Of a stretch of 64,000 nucleotides of DNA, positions 24,337-33,181 are shown piece by piece. The translations under genes were made by a program, and so were the position numbers. Origin of the DNA: Klebsiella quasivariicola (lineage in GTDB: Bacteria; Pseudomonadota; Gammaproteobacteria; Enterobacterales; Enterobacteriaceae); the NCBI RefSeq assembly GCF_002269255.1, contig NZ_CP022823.1, positions 496,001-560,000 of the forward strand, in the 5' to 3' direction. Within the stretch, counting starts at the first letter, position 1. Each line of letters opens with the position of its first letter. The notes under the pieces are model-generated. The model had not been told where the DNA came from and made no database searches. It saw only the letters and a program-made list of their open reading frames with translations.

Positions 24337-26676
24337 ATGAAGCAAATTCGTATGCTGGCGCAGTATTATGTCGACCTGATGATGAAGCTGGGTCTGGTCC
24401 GCTTTTCGATGCTGTTGGCTCTTGCGCTGGTCGTGTTGGCTATCGTGGTGCAGATGGCGGTTACCATGGTTCTGCATGGCCAGGTGGAAAGCATCGACGT
24501 TATCCGCTCTATCTTCTTTGGCCTGCTGATTACCCCATGGGCGGTCTATTTTCTCTCGGTGGTGGTGGAACAGCTTGAAGAGTCCCGTCAGCGTCTCTCA
24601 CGGCTGGTGGAGAAGCTGGAGGAGATGCGCGAGCGCGATCTGAAGCTGAACGTGCAGTTGAAAGACAATATCGCACAGTTAAATCAGGAGATTGGTGAAC
24701 GTGAAAAGGCGGAAGCCGAGCGTGAGACCACCCTTGAGCAGTTGAAGATCGAGATGAAAGAACGTGAGGAGACGCAGATCCAGCTCGAGCAGCAGTCTTC
24801 CTTCCTGCGCTCTTTTCTCGATGCCTCTCCGGATCTGGTCTTCTATCGCAATGAGGATAAGGAGTTTTCAGGCTGTAACCGGGCGATGGAGCTGTTGACC
24901 GGTAAAAGCGAGAAACAGCTTATCCATCTCAAACCGCAGGACGTCTATAGCGAAGAGGCGGCGGAAAAGGTTCTGGAAACCGACGAGAAGGTGTTCCGTC
25001 ACAATGTGTCGCTAACTTATGAGCAGTGGCTAGACTATCCCGATGGCCGCAAAGCGTGCTTCGAAATCCGCAAGGTTCCCTATTACGATCGCGTTGGCAA
25101 GCGTCGCGGCCTGATGGGCTTCGGCCGCGATATCACCGAACGTAAACGCTATCAGGACGCCCTTGAGCGCGCCAGCCGGGATAAAACCACCTTCATCTCC
25201 ACCATCAGCCATGAGCTGCGTACTCCGCTGAACGGGATCGTCGGGCTGAGCCGAATTTTGCTGGATACCGAACTGACCAGCGAGCAGGAAAAATACCTCA
25301 AGACCATCCATGTCTCGGCGGTGACGCTGGGGAATATCTTTAATGATATTATTGACATGGACAAAATGGAGCGCCGCAAGGTGCAGCTCGATAACCAGCC
25401 GGTGGACTTCACCAGTTTCCTTGCCGACCTTGAAAACCTCTCGGGCCTGCAGGCCCAGCAGAAAGGGCTGCGCTTTGTGCTGGAGCCGAGCCTGCCGCTT
25501 CCGCATAAGGTGATCACCGACGGCACCCGCTTGCGGCAGATCCTGTGGAACCTTATCAGCAACGCCGTGAAGTTTACCCCCCAGGGCGGCGGGGTGAACG
25601 TCCGCGTGCGCTATGACGAAGGCGATATCCTGCACTTTGAAGTGGAAGACTCCGGGATTGGTATTCCTGAAGCGGAACAGGACAAAATATTCGCCATGTA
25701 TTACCAGGTTAAAGACAGCCACGGCGGCAAACCGGCCACCGGGACCGGGATTGGCCTCGCCGTCTCGCGTCGCCTGGCGCGTAATATGGGTGGCGATATC
25801 AGCGTTACCAGCCAGCCGGGCAAGGGGGCGACCTTTACGCTCACCGTCCACGCGCCTGCCATTGCGGAAGAAGTGGAAGATACGTTGGCGGAAGACGACA
25901 TGCCATTACCGGCGCTTAACGTGCTGCTGGTGGAAGACATCGAGCTCAACGTCATTGTGGCCCGTTCGGTGCTGGAAAAACTGGGCAACAGCGTTGATGT
26001 GGCGATGACCGGGAAAGCCGCGCTGGAGATGTTTGAGCCCGGCGAATATGACCTCGTGCTGTTAGATATTCAGCTGCCGGACATGACCGGACTGGATATT
26101 TCCCGCGAACTGAAACAGCGCTTTGCCGCTGATGAGCTACCGCCGCTGGTGGCCCTGACCGCCAACGTGCTGAAGAATAAGAAAGAGTATCTTGATGCCG
26201 GCATGGACGATGTGCTGAGCAAGCCACTATCGGTGCCGGCGCTGACGGCCATGATCAAAAAATTCTGGGATGCGCCGGATGAGGAGACGCAGGACGCGCC
26301 GGCGGCCGATCTGCATAAAGCCGATGCGGTGCTGGATACCGATATGCTGGAGCAATACATCGAGCTGGTAGGGCCGAAGCTTATCAACGATGGTCTTGCG
26401 GTGTTCGAGAAGATGATGCCGGGTTATATGTCGGTTCTGGAGTCTAATCTGACCGCCCGTGACCAAAAAGGGATCGTCGAAGAGGGCCATAAAATCAAGG
26501 GCGCGGCAGGTTCTATCGGCCTGCGCCACATCCAGCAGCTGGGCCAGCAGATCCAGACTCCGGATCTGCCAGCCTGGTCTGATAATGTCGCTGAATGGGT
26601 TGAAGAGATGAAATCCGAGTGGCAAAACGACGTCGCGGTACTGAAAGCGTGGGTGGCGAAGACCGGAAAAAAATGA
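24337..26676 (+). CDS. arcB: ArcB anoxic redox sensor kinase
   Basis: A 779-residue tripartite hybrid kinase, one residue longer than E. coli ArcB. Two N-terminal membrane helices (about 22-77), a coiled coil, a PAS domain (about 150-270), a kinase domain with His292 in ISHELRTPLNG, a receiver with Asp577 in LLDIQLPDM and a C-terminal HPt domain with His718 in EGHKIKGAAGS. It senses quinone redox state and phosphorylates ArcA when oxygen is low. The ATG at 24337 gives the family start MKQIRMLAQYYVDLMMKLG; a start 30 bases upstream is not supported. Its last codons overlap the end of the opposite-strand arcZ sRNA. Confidence 0.97.
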   Translation: MKQIRMLAQYYVDLMMKLGLVRFSMLLALALVVLAIVVQMAVTMVLHGQVESIDVIRSIFFGLLITPWAVYFLSVVVEQLEESRQRLSRLVEKLEEMRERDLKLNVQLKDNIAQLNQEIGEREKAEAERETTLEQLKIEMKEREETQIQLEQQSSFLRSFLDASPDLVFYRNEDKEFSGCNRAMELLTGKSEKQLIHLKPQDVYSEEAAEKVLETDEKVFRHNVSLTYEQWLDYPDGRKACFEIRKVPYYDRVGKRRGLMGFGRDITERKRYQDALERASRDKTTFISTISHELRTPLNGIVGLSRILLDTELTSEQEKYLKTIHVSAVTLGNIFNDIIDMDKMERRKVQLDNQPVDFTSFLADLENLSGLQAQQKGLRFVLEPSLPLPHKVITDGTRLRQILWNLISNAVKFTPQGGGVNVRVRYDEGDILHFEVEDSGIGIPEAEQDKIFAMYYQVKDSHGGKPATGTGIGLAVSRRLARNMGGDISVTSQPGKGATFTLTVHAPAIAEEVEDTLAEDDMPLPALNVLLVEDIELNVIVARSVLEKLGNSVDVAMTGKAALEMFEPGEYDLVLLDIQLPDMTGLDISRELKQRFAADELPPLVALTANVLKNKKEYLDAGMDDVLSKPLSVPALTAMIKKFWDAPDEETQDAPAADLHKADAVLDTDMLEQYIELVGPKLINDGLAVFEKMMPGYMSVLESNLTARDQKGIVEEGHKIKGAAGSIGLRHIQQLGQQIQTPDLPAWSDNVAEWVEEMKSEWQNDVAVLKAWVAKTGKK

Positions 26677-26790
26677 CCCCGGACAGACCGGGGTGCGCGA
26701 ATACTGCGCCAACACCAGGGAACTGGTGGTTGAGCCAGTGTTGTTTGAGTGATGTTGTTACGTGGCGCAACCGGAGAAGTGGATTGCTCG
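26667..26790 (-). ncRNA. arcZ: ArcZ small regulatory RNA
   Basis: On the minus strand between arcB and elbB, the place of arcZ in E. coli. The 3' half keeps the known conserved segment containing CCCTGGTGTTGGCG and CAGTATTCGCGCACCCCGG, which includes the rpoS-activating region, and ends in a CCCCGG/CCGGGG terminator stem (26677-26693) with a seven-T run. The 5' half is clearly different from E. coli. The start is placed from a promoter candidate and gives about 124 bases, against 121 in E. coli. ArcZ is an Hfq-dependent RNA that activates rpoS and represses arcB and others. The 3' end overlaps the arcB stop codon. Confidence 0.88.
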
Positions 26791-26796
26791 CTGATT

Positions 26797-26826
26797 AAGA
26801 TAGCAAAGCTTAACTAATTTGTTACA
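26797..26826 (-). promoter_or_regulatory. arcZ promoter with ArcA-box-like repeats
   Basis: Reading leftward: -35 candidate GTAACA (26825-26820), 17-base spacer, -10 candidate TATCTT (26802-26797). Two TGTTAA-like direct repeats 11 bases apart (TGTAAC and AGTTAA, 26826-26810) overlap the -35 element. This fits the reported repression of arcZ by phosphorylated ArcA. Confidence 0.5.
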
Positions 26827-26909
26827 TGAATCAGTAAAATATGTGAAGCATAGCGAGTAAATCGACATTTTTGACTGGTTTCAGCAAGTTGCATGGAGGA
26901 GCGAAAGCG

Positions 26910-27563
26910 ATGAAAAAAATTGGTGTGGTACTGAGCGGCTGCGGCGTGTACGACGGCAGTGAAATCCATGAGGCGGTGATTACCCTGCTGGCGATCGCGC
27001 GCCACGGCGCGCAGGCGGTGTGCTTTGCGCCCGATAAACCGCAGCGCGACGTCATCAACCATCTGACCGGGGAGGCGATGACGGAGCAGCGCAACGTGCT
27101 GGTGGAAGCGGCGCGTATCGCCCGTGGCGATATCCTGCCGCTGGCCCAGGCGCGCGAGGAGACGCTGGATGCGCTAATCGTTCCCGGCGGCTTCGGTGCG
27201 GCGAAAAATTTAAGCAGCTTCGCCGCTGAAGGGAGCGAATGCCAGGTGGACCACGACCTGCGGGCCCTGGCGCTGGCGATGCATCAGGCCGGCAAGCCGC
27301 TGGGCTTTATGTGTATTGCCCCGGCGATGTTGCCGAAAATCTTCGCGTTTCCGCTGCGGATGACCATTGGGACCGATCTTGATACCGCCGATGTGGTGGA
27401 AGAGATGGGGGCGGAGCACGTCCCTTGCCCGGTCGACGACATCGTGGTGGATGAAGAGAATAAGGTGGTCACCACCCCGGCGTATATGCTGGCGGAGGAC
27501 ATTGCGCAAGCCGCCAGCGGAATTGAGAAGCTGGTGGCCCGCGTGCTGGCGCTGAGCGCATGA
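26910..27563 (+). CDS. elbB: ElbB, DJ-1/PfpI-family glyoxalase
   Basis: A 217-residue protein of the DJ-1/PfpI superfamily, the E. coli ElbB length, starting MKKIGVVLSGCGVYDGSEIHE. The likely nucleophile cysteine is in GFMCIAPAML. E. coli ElbB (YhbL) has weak glyoxalase III activity and was linked to isoprenoid synthesis. The ATG at 26910 follows GGAGGAGCGAAAGCG; a start 39 bases upstream lacks family support. It overlaps mtgA by four bases (ATGA). Confidence 0.94.
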   Translation: MKKIGVVLSGCGVYDGSEIHEAVITLLAIARHGAQAVCFAPDKPQRDVINHLTGEAMTEQRNVLVEAARIARGDILPLAQAREETLDALIVPGGFGAAKNLSSFAAEGSECQVDHDLRALALAMHQAGKPLGFMCIAPAMLPKIFAFPLRMTIGTDLDTADVVEEMGAEHVPCPVDDIVVDEENKVVTTPAYMLAEDIAQAASGIEKLVARVLALSA

Positions 27564-28285
27564 GGCTCCGCGTTGCGCCCCTCGCGCTGTTAAAACGTCT
27601 GGCGCTGCGTTTGCTGTTGATCGCCGCTGTTTTCTGGGGCGGGGGTATTGCGCTGTTTAGCGTGCTGCCGGTACCGTTTTCGGCGGTGATGTTTGAGCGG
27701 CAGGTGAGCGCCTGGCTGTCCGGAGATTTCCACTACCTGGCGCACTCTGACTGGGTCGGTATGGATGAGATCTCTCCGTGGATGGGGCTGGCGGTGATTG
27801 CCGCCGAAGATCAGAAGTTCCCGGAACACTGGGGGTTCGACGTATCGGCGATAGAAAAAGCGCTGGCGCACAATGAGCGCAATGAGAACCGGATCCGCGG
27901 CGCGTCCACGCTGTCACAGCAGACGGCGAAAAACCTGTTTTTATGGGATGGCCGCAGCTGGCTACGTAAAGGGCTGGAGGCCGGGCTGACTGTCGGAATA
28001 GAAACCGTCTGGAGTAAAAAGCGGATCCTGACTGTCTATCTGAATATTGCCGAGTTCGGCGACGGGGTATTTGGTGTGGAAGCGGCCGCCCAGCGCTATT
28101 TTCATAAGCCTGCCAGCCAGCTGACGCCGGGTGAAGCGGCGCTGCTGGCCGCGGTGCTGCCAAACCCGATCCGCTATCGCGCCGACGCGCCCTCGGGCTA
28201 TGTGCGCAGCCGCCAGGCCTGGATCTTGCGCCAGATGCGACAGCTGGGTGGGGAAGGGTTTATGCGTAACCATCAGTTAAGGTAA
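27560..28285 (+). CDS. mtgA: Monofunctional biosynthetic peptidoglycan transglycosylase
   Basis: A 241-residue GT51 enzyme with one membrane helix (about 12-33) and the catalytic motifs AAEDQKFPEHWGFD (catalytic Glu) and RGASTLSQQTAKNLF. It polymerises lipid II into glycan strands at the periplasmic face, without a transpeptidase domain. It overlaps elbB by four bases. The gene after it in E. coli is yrbL; here citC follows nine bases later on the opposite strand, marking the left edge of an accessory island. Confidence 0.96.
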   Translation: MRLRVAPLALLKRLALRLLLIAAVFWGGGIALFSVLPVPFSAVMFERQVSAWLSGDFHYLAHSDWVGMDEISPWMGLAVIAAEDQKFPEHWGFDVSAIEKALAHNERNENRIRGASTLSQQTAKNLFLWDGRSWLRKGLEAGLTVGIETVWSKKRILTVYLNIAEFGDGVFGVEAAAQRYFHKPASQLTPGEAALLAAVLPNPIRYRADAPSGYVRSRQAWILRQMRQLGGEGFMRNHQLR

Positions 28286-28294
28286 TTCTTGATG

Positions 28295-29338
28295 TTAGTA
28301 GTGAACGACATTTGAACTCCTCTGGATCTTTTCTATTATAGATGTTGCTGATGGCGATTTAAGGAATGAGAGTGTTGTTGAAGGCAACCAGTCGGAGAGA
28401 AGGCCAAATTTACCATCATGAATTGCCTGGCGTACTCTTGAAGCACTAATCACGATGCCATCATGCATTTTTCTGTCAATAATAATGCACTCGATTCCAG
28501 CCGCAGGTAGCATTGTGGACATAACATCATTATATATTTTAGTTACTGTACTATTGGGTTCTTCACCAACATAGCGGCGAGTAATATTCAATGTCCGGGC
28601 TATATCTTTAAAGATGTTGACGTCTACTATTGCTTGAGCAGTGAGAATATCTTTTTTACTGTGCATAAAATACCCAGGGAATGTTGCGTTACTAATCATA
28701 TAATCTCCACACGTATGGTATGATATATTCATTAAATGCTCAGTGCTATCAATGATTAATTTTCGTCGAATTTCATAAGGAAACAGGCTAACATCCTCGC
28801 TTACGATGAATAAGTGCAATCTGTCATTTTCTTTAGCGGCAGTTTCTATGAGATGTAAATGACCCAAGGTGAAAGGATTTGCATTCATTATTATTGCAGC
28901 TGATTGTGGCCAGATCGTCTCTTTTTGTAATTTTTTGAGATAATTCCTGAACCCGTCTAATTTGTTTTCCATAAAGACGAGTTGTCTACTAACCGTAGTG
29001 ATAATATGAAAACCGATATCCAGAAAGAAATTAGCACTTTCAGGTTTAGTATATAAAAATATGTGATCATTGTTTCTTTGGTGCTGTACCTCAATAAGAT
29101 GCGTAACTATTTTATTCAATAATCCGAATCCTTGGTGGGATGAACTAACTGCCATACAGCGCAATGTGTTACCAAAGCAACTTCCTGTTGCAATCGCATT
29201 GTCGTGTTCATCAAAAATAGCACATCGATAGTCCAGATGGTCATCGCGACGAATACCTTCCTGCTCAAGTAAAACATCGATTTTGTTTTGATGTAAAATA
29301 TCACGTTTAAAGACGGTTGCTACATTATAACCATTCAT
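28295..29338 (-). CDS. citC: [Citrate (pro-3S)-lyase] ligase
   Basis: A 347-residue protein with an N-terminal GNAT-like acetyltransferase fold (about 20-120) and a C-terminal nucleotidyltransferase domain whose MNANPFTLGHLHLIE carries the HxGH-type motif. It acetylates the thiol of the lyase acyl carrier prosthetic group to activate the complex. The ATG at 29338 has CAGGAAA upstream and lies four bases after the LysR gene, so the two are probably one transcript, diverging from citDEF. The gene is AT-rich compared with the backbone. Confidence 0.9.
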   Translation of the reverse strand: MNGYNVATVFKRDILHQNKIDVLLEQEGIRRDDHLDYRCAIFDEHDNAIATGSCFGNTLRCMAVSSSHQGFGLLNKIVTHLIEVQHQRNNDHIFLYTKPESANFFLDIGFHIITTVSRQLVFMENKLDGFRNYLKKLQKETIWPQSAAIIMNANPFTLGHLHLIETAAKENDRLHLFIVSEDVSLFPYEIRRKLIIDSTEHLMNISYHTCGDYMISNATFPGYFMHSKKDILTAQAIVDVNIFKDIARTLNITRRYVGEEPNSTVTKIYNDVMSTMLPAAGIECIIIDRKMHDGIVISASRVRQAIHDGKFGLLSDWLPSTTLSFLKSPSATSIIEKIQRSSNVVHY

Positions 29339-29342
29339 TTTT

Positions 29343-30203
29343 CTATTTCCTGTATGTTGTAGGAATTGTTTCAATAAAAGCTCTTACTTGGGGGAGTGCG
29401 GTTATTTCATCTGTATAAACTAACCAGGTAGACCGAACGAAAGGAGCTCCATTTTTAAAGGATAAAGGAATTCTATGTCCGGTGAAATGGCGCAAACAGA
29501 TTTCTGGAACAACAGTCCAGCCAAGCCCTCTGTCAACAAGTTCCACACAGGTGCTAATGTTGTCAACATAAATACCTTGCCGCTCCGGATTATGATTGTT
29601 TTCACGCATCCACTGAGATAACTCACGTTCAAATACGGTATCAGTTTTTCGACCAATAAAAGAGATTTCATTTAGTGGTTTATTTTTATCTTTATTACTA
29701 CAAATTGCATAGATTCTGTCGCAATCAATGAGTTTTTTATGGCCTTTCCATGGAAACTCCCCACGAATAATAGCAAGATCGAAGTATCCGTCTAATAACT
29801 GGAGATAAATTTTTCGACTATGTTCTGTAATGATATGTGTGTCAACGTAAGGGAATTTATTGCGAAAAATGGTCAGAAGTTCAGGTAGTTGGTATAAAGC
29901 ATAATTAATCGACACTCCAGCTCGGAGCGTGCCTGAAACTCCGTGTTTATCTATTTTTATCCTTTGCCGTAGCAACGCTAGTTCATCTGTAACCTTTTTT
30001 GTATGGTACAGAACGGATTCCCCAGCTGGTGTAAAATGAACTCCGTTACGAGAACGTAACAATAATGTTATACCTAATTCGTGCTCTATTGCATTAATTC
30101 TTTTAGATATGGCTGATTGTGATGTATATAACAAATCGGCAGCATGTGTAATATTTTTTGTTTTTTCTATTGTCATTAAAAGCTCAAAGTCGCGTTCATC
30201 CAT
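29343..30203 (-). CDS. LysR-family transcriptional regulator of the lyase cluster
   Basis: A 286-residue LysR protein with N-terminal winged helix-turn-helix (about 1-60, ITHAADLLYTSQSAISKRIN) and a C-terminal effector-binding domain. Diverging from citD and leading citC, it is very likely the pathway's own activator, with the substrate or an intermediate as inducer. This differs from the CitA/CitB two-component control of the main Klebsiella citrate operons. AT-rich like its neighbours. Confidence 0.88.
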   Translation of the reverse strand: MDERDFELLMTIEKTKNITHAADLLYTSQSAISKRINAIEHELGITLLLRSRNGVHFTPAGESVLYHTKKVTDELALLRQRIKIDKHGVSGTLRAGVSINYALYQLPELLTIFRNKFPYVDTHIITEHSRKIYLQLLDGYFDLAIIRGEFPWKGHKKLIDCDRIYAICSNKDKNKPLNEISFIGRKTDTVFERELSQWMRENNHNPERQGIYVDNISTCVELVDRGLGWTVVPEICLRHFTGHRIPLSFKNGAPFVRSTWLVYTDEITALPQVRAFIETIPTTYRK

Positions 30204-30256
30204 ACCTTATCCTTGTAATGTAGAAACCTTTTATACTTTAACTAGGATATGACTTT

Positions 30257-30298
30257 TACTTCCTGAAGTAAATCCAGGAAGGTATTCCATTTTGGAAT
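30257..30298. promoter_or_regulatory. Paired palindromes between lysR and citD
   Basis: TACTTC-ct-GAAGTA (30257-30270) and ATTCCA-ttt-TGGAAT (30284-30298) are perfect inverted repeats about 27 bases apart, centre to centre. A third interleaved pair, TTCCTG at 30260-30265 and CAGGAA at 30275-30280, overlaps the first. They sit 54-86 bases ahead of the LysR start and 86-127 ahead of citD. LysR proteins usually bind two such sites in a divergent promoter. Confidence 0.55.
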
Positions 30299-30383
30299 GT
30301 CTGGGCGCGCGCAACTGGAATTTTACATGGTCAAAAATAATGTTATTAAATTAGTTACACAACGGTGTAATAAAGGATTGAAG

Positions 30384-30680
30384 ATGGAAATATATAATAA
30401 AGGGATTGCTGGTACGCTTGAATCCAGTGATGCCATGATAACGGTTGAGCCAAATGAGAGTGGAATCGAGCTCTATGTCGATAGCGTGGTGATGAACGTC
30501 TATGGCAGACAGATAAAAGAACTGATTTTAAAAACGCTCGCAACCCTGGAGGTGGCAAAAGCTAAGGTGACGGTCATTGATAAAGGTGCTCTGGAATGCA
30601 CATTAAAAGCCAGACTTGAGTGTGCGGTATATCGTAGTTGTGATGCATCTCGCAAAAATATCCCATGGGAGAATATCTGA
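30384..30680 (+). CDS. citD: Citrate lyase acyl carrier protein (gamma chain)
   Basis: A 98-residue acyl carrier protein, the family length. The prosthetic-group serine is Ser14 in GTLESSD, the site that carries the phosphoribosyl-dephospho-CoA arm in Klebsiella CitD. It shuttles the acetyl group between CitF and CitE. The ATG at 30384 is preferred because it gives the normal N-terminus; an in-frame ATG 87 bases upstream would displace Ser14. citE starts three bases after its stop. Confidence 0.93.
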   Translation: MEIYNKGIAGTLESSDAMITVEPNESGIELYVDSVVMNVYGRQIKELILKTLATLEVAKAKVTVIDKGALECTLKARLECAVYRSCDASRKNIPWENI

Positions 30681-30682
30681 AA

Positions 30683-31594
30683 ATGATTCCTCGTCAACGA
30701 CCTATAAAAAACCGCCTGCGCCGCACTATGATGTTTATGAATGCTCAAAAACCCGGGCTACTAAAGGATGCTTGGATTTATGGTGCCGATAGCATCATTT
30801 TAGATCTGGAAGACGCAGTGGCTGAAAACCAAAAAGATGCCGCTCGCTTTTCACTATATCACGCATTGAAAAATATTGACTATGGCGATACTGAAGTGAT
30901 TGTCAGAATCAATGGTCTGGATACGCCGCATTGGCAGGAAGATATTCGCTGTGTCGTTGCGGCTGGCGCTGATGGTATTCGTATCGCGAAATGTGAAAGT
31001 GCGCAGGATGTCCATCTGGTTGAAGAACACGTTCTTGCTGCGGAAAAAGAGTTTGCTCAGGAAGAAGGGCGCACATTATTAATGGCCGCTCTTGAAAGCC
31101 CGAAAGGTATATTGAACGCTCTGGAGATCGTGACAGCTTCAGAACGTATTTTTGGTTGCGCTATTTCTGGTGGCGATTTCCGTAAAAATATGCATGTTCG
31201 TATTGAAGAAGGCGGTATTGAGATGCTGGCTGCTCGCGGAAATATGCTGATTGCGGCTCGTGCTGCTGGCGTTCAGTGTTTTGATACGATGTATCCTCAT
31301 ATCGATGATATCGAAGGGTTTGAAGCCGAGGTCAGACAAAACAGAAAAATGGGTTTCGATGGAAAAAGTATCGTTAATCCACGGCAAATAAAATACGTAC
31401 ATGACACATTTGCACCAACAGTAAAAGAAATTGCTTATGCTGAAAAATTGATTTATTCCTTTGATGAACAAACTGAAGCTGGTGTTGGTGTATATACCGT
31501 GGACGGTAAAATGGTTGATATTCCTTTCTTTGAGGATGCACGGCGTATTATTGCACTCGCTAAAGCTTGTGGCGTCTACCACGGAAATCTTTAA
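30683..31594 (+). CDS. citE: Citrate lyase beta chain (CitE-like)
   Basis: A 303-residue HpcH/HpaI-fold lyase: MFMNAQKPGLLKDAWIYGAD, SIILDLEDAVAENQK, ALESPKGI (Glu for magnesium) and GFDGKSIVNPRQI. CitE splits the acyl-thioester into oxaloacetate and acetyl carrier. The usual (A/G)EDY motif reads SGGDFRKN here: the magnesium aspartate is kept but the preceding glutamate is glycine, which may signal a changed substrate. The ATG at 30683 lies two bases after the citD stop; an in-frame start 18 bases earlier would overlap citD. Function assigned by family and operon. Confidence 0.9.
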   Translation: MIPRQRPIKNRLRRTMMFMNAQKPGLLKDAWIYGADSIILDLEDAVAENQKDAARFSLYHALKNIDYGDTEVIVRINGLDTPHWQEDIRCVVAAGADGIRIAKCESAQDVHLVEEHVLAAEKEFAQEEGRTLLMAALESPKGILNALEIVTASERIFGCAISGGDFRKNMHVRIEEGGIEMLAARGNMLIAARAAGVQCFDTMYPHIDDIEGFEAEVRQNRKMGFDGKSIVNPRQIKYVHDTFAPTVKEIAYAEKLIYSFDEQTEAGVGVYTVDGKMVDIPFFEDARRIIALAKACGVYHGNL

Positions 31595-31615
31595 TTATTA
31601 AATGGATCATGGTCT

Positions 31616-33169
31616 ATGAAGAACGCTGTTAATCGAAATATACCTGATGAACTTCTTCTGGCAGGAAAGGAAGTTTATCAAGGAAAACATTATATGGACG
31701 GTAAATATGTGAAAAAGGATTCACCTTTTTCACGTCGTCATGTAAAACCGGTCGAAGATAAAATTTGCGCAACCATCCGGGAAGCTTGTGAACGCTGTGG
31801 TGCGCATGATGGCATGACATTTTCTTTTCACACTGAGTTCCGTGAAGGCGATTATGTCGCGGCAATGGTCGCCAGAGTATTAATCGAAGAGATGGGACTA
31901 AAAGATATTACTGTTGCAGCCACTTCGTTAGGCAATGCACAGGATGTTATTGCGGATTATATTGAACAGGGAAAAATTATCGGTGTACAAACGTCCGGTG
32001 TTCGTGGGCGAATTGGCGAGGTAATTTCTGCAGGAAAACTGGCCAGTCCGGCGGTTATTCGTAGTCATGGTGGACGTCCGCGCGCGGTAGAAGCAGGTGA
32101 GGTTCATATTGATATCGCCTTTCTGGCTGCATCTACTGCCGATTGTTGCGGCAATGCAAAAGGAACGGGGGGGAAAAATAACTGTGGCTCAATGGGATTT
32201 GCAATCCATGATGCAAAGTATGCCGATCACACGGTCATCATTACCGATACGTTAGTCGATTTTCCTAATATGCCCTCCTCTATTGCGGCTATTGACGTCG
32301 ATTGCGTATGTGTAGTGGATAATATCGGTGATGCAAGCAAAATCGCGACGAAAGAAGCACGGATGACGGATAACCCGCGTGAATTGATGATGGCGGAACA
32401 GGTAGCTAAGGTGATTTCCGCTACGCCGTGGTTTAAAGATGGATTCTCATTCCAGACTGGTGTCGGCGGACCGTCTCTTGCAGTAAACCGTTTCCTTGAG
32501 AAATATATGGTTGATAACCGTATTACGATGAGTTTTGCTCTGGGGGGAACCAGCAGTGCGATTTGTGAGTTGCAAAGTAAAGGTCTGGTTAAACATATTC
32601 TTGATACACAGGATTTTGATTCAGGTGCGATTGAACATTTAACACAGCATCCAGGTCATCATGAAATTGATCTGAGTGAATATGCGAACCCGGCAAATAA
32701 AGGGGCATACGTTAATAAACTTGATTATGTCGTGCTCTCCGCGCTAGAAATTGATACAGCTTTTAACGTCAATGTTATTACTGGTTCCGATGGTATTCTG
32801 CGGGGCGCGCCAGGTGGCCATCCGGACACTGCTGCCGGGAGCAAATGCTGCATTATTGTTACACCATTAACACGTGGAAGAATGGCAACCGTATGCGATG
32901 AAGTAGTGACGGTGACAACTCCGGGTGATTGTGTTGATGTTTTGGTTACGGATTACGGCACGGCGGTGAATCCGTTGCGCCAGGATATTATTGATTGGTT
33001 GGATGATGCAGGGATCCAACATATTTCAATTGAATCTTTGCGCGATAAAGCCTATTCGATTGTCGGAGTTCCGGATAATCTGCAATGGGAGGAAAAAGTC
33101 GTTGCAGTAATTGAGGCCCGGGATGGTACTATTCTTGACGTTGTCAAAAAAATCAAAACGATTAAATAA
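31616..33169 (+). CDS. citF: Citrate lyase alpha chain (CitF)
   Basis: A 517-residue protein of the citrate lyase alpha / CoA-transferase fold, close to the 505-510 usual in the family. Recognisable segments are MTFSFHTEFREGDY, VIRSHGGRPRAVEAGE, the glycine-rich GTGGKNNCGSMGFA and GGHPDTAAGSKC. It exchanges acetyl for the incoming acid on the carrier protein. It follows citE by 21 bases and is followed by a long hairpin and the transporter. Moderately AT-rich. Confidence 0.93.
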   Translation: MKNAVNRNIPDELLLAGKEVYQGKHYMDGKYVKKDSPFSRRHVKPVEDKICATIREACERCGAHDGMTFSFHTEFREGDYVAAMVARVLIEEMGLKDITVAATSLGNAQDVIADYIEQGKIIGVQTSGVRGRIGEVISAGKLASPAVIRSHGGRPRAVEAGEVHIDIAFLAASTADCCGNAKGTGGKNNCGSMGFAIHDAKYADHTVIITDTLVDFPNMPSSIAAIDVDCVCVVDNIGDASKIATKEARMTDNPRELMMAEQVAKVISATPWFKDGFSFQTGVGGPSLAVNRFLEKYMVDNRITMSFALGGTSSAICELQSKGLVKHILDTQDFDSGAIEHLTQHPGHHEIDLSEYANPANKGAYVNKLDYVVLSALEIDTAFNVNVITGSDGILRGAPGGHPDTAAGSKCCIIVTPLTRGRMATVCDEVVTVTTPGDCVDVLVTDYGTAVNPLRQDIIDWLDDAGIQHISIESLRDKAYSIVGVPDNLQWEEKVVAVIEARDGTILDVVKKIKTIK

Positions 33170-33181
33170 TTAAAATAGTAA

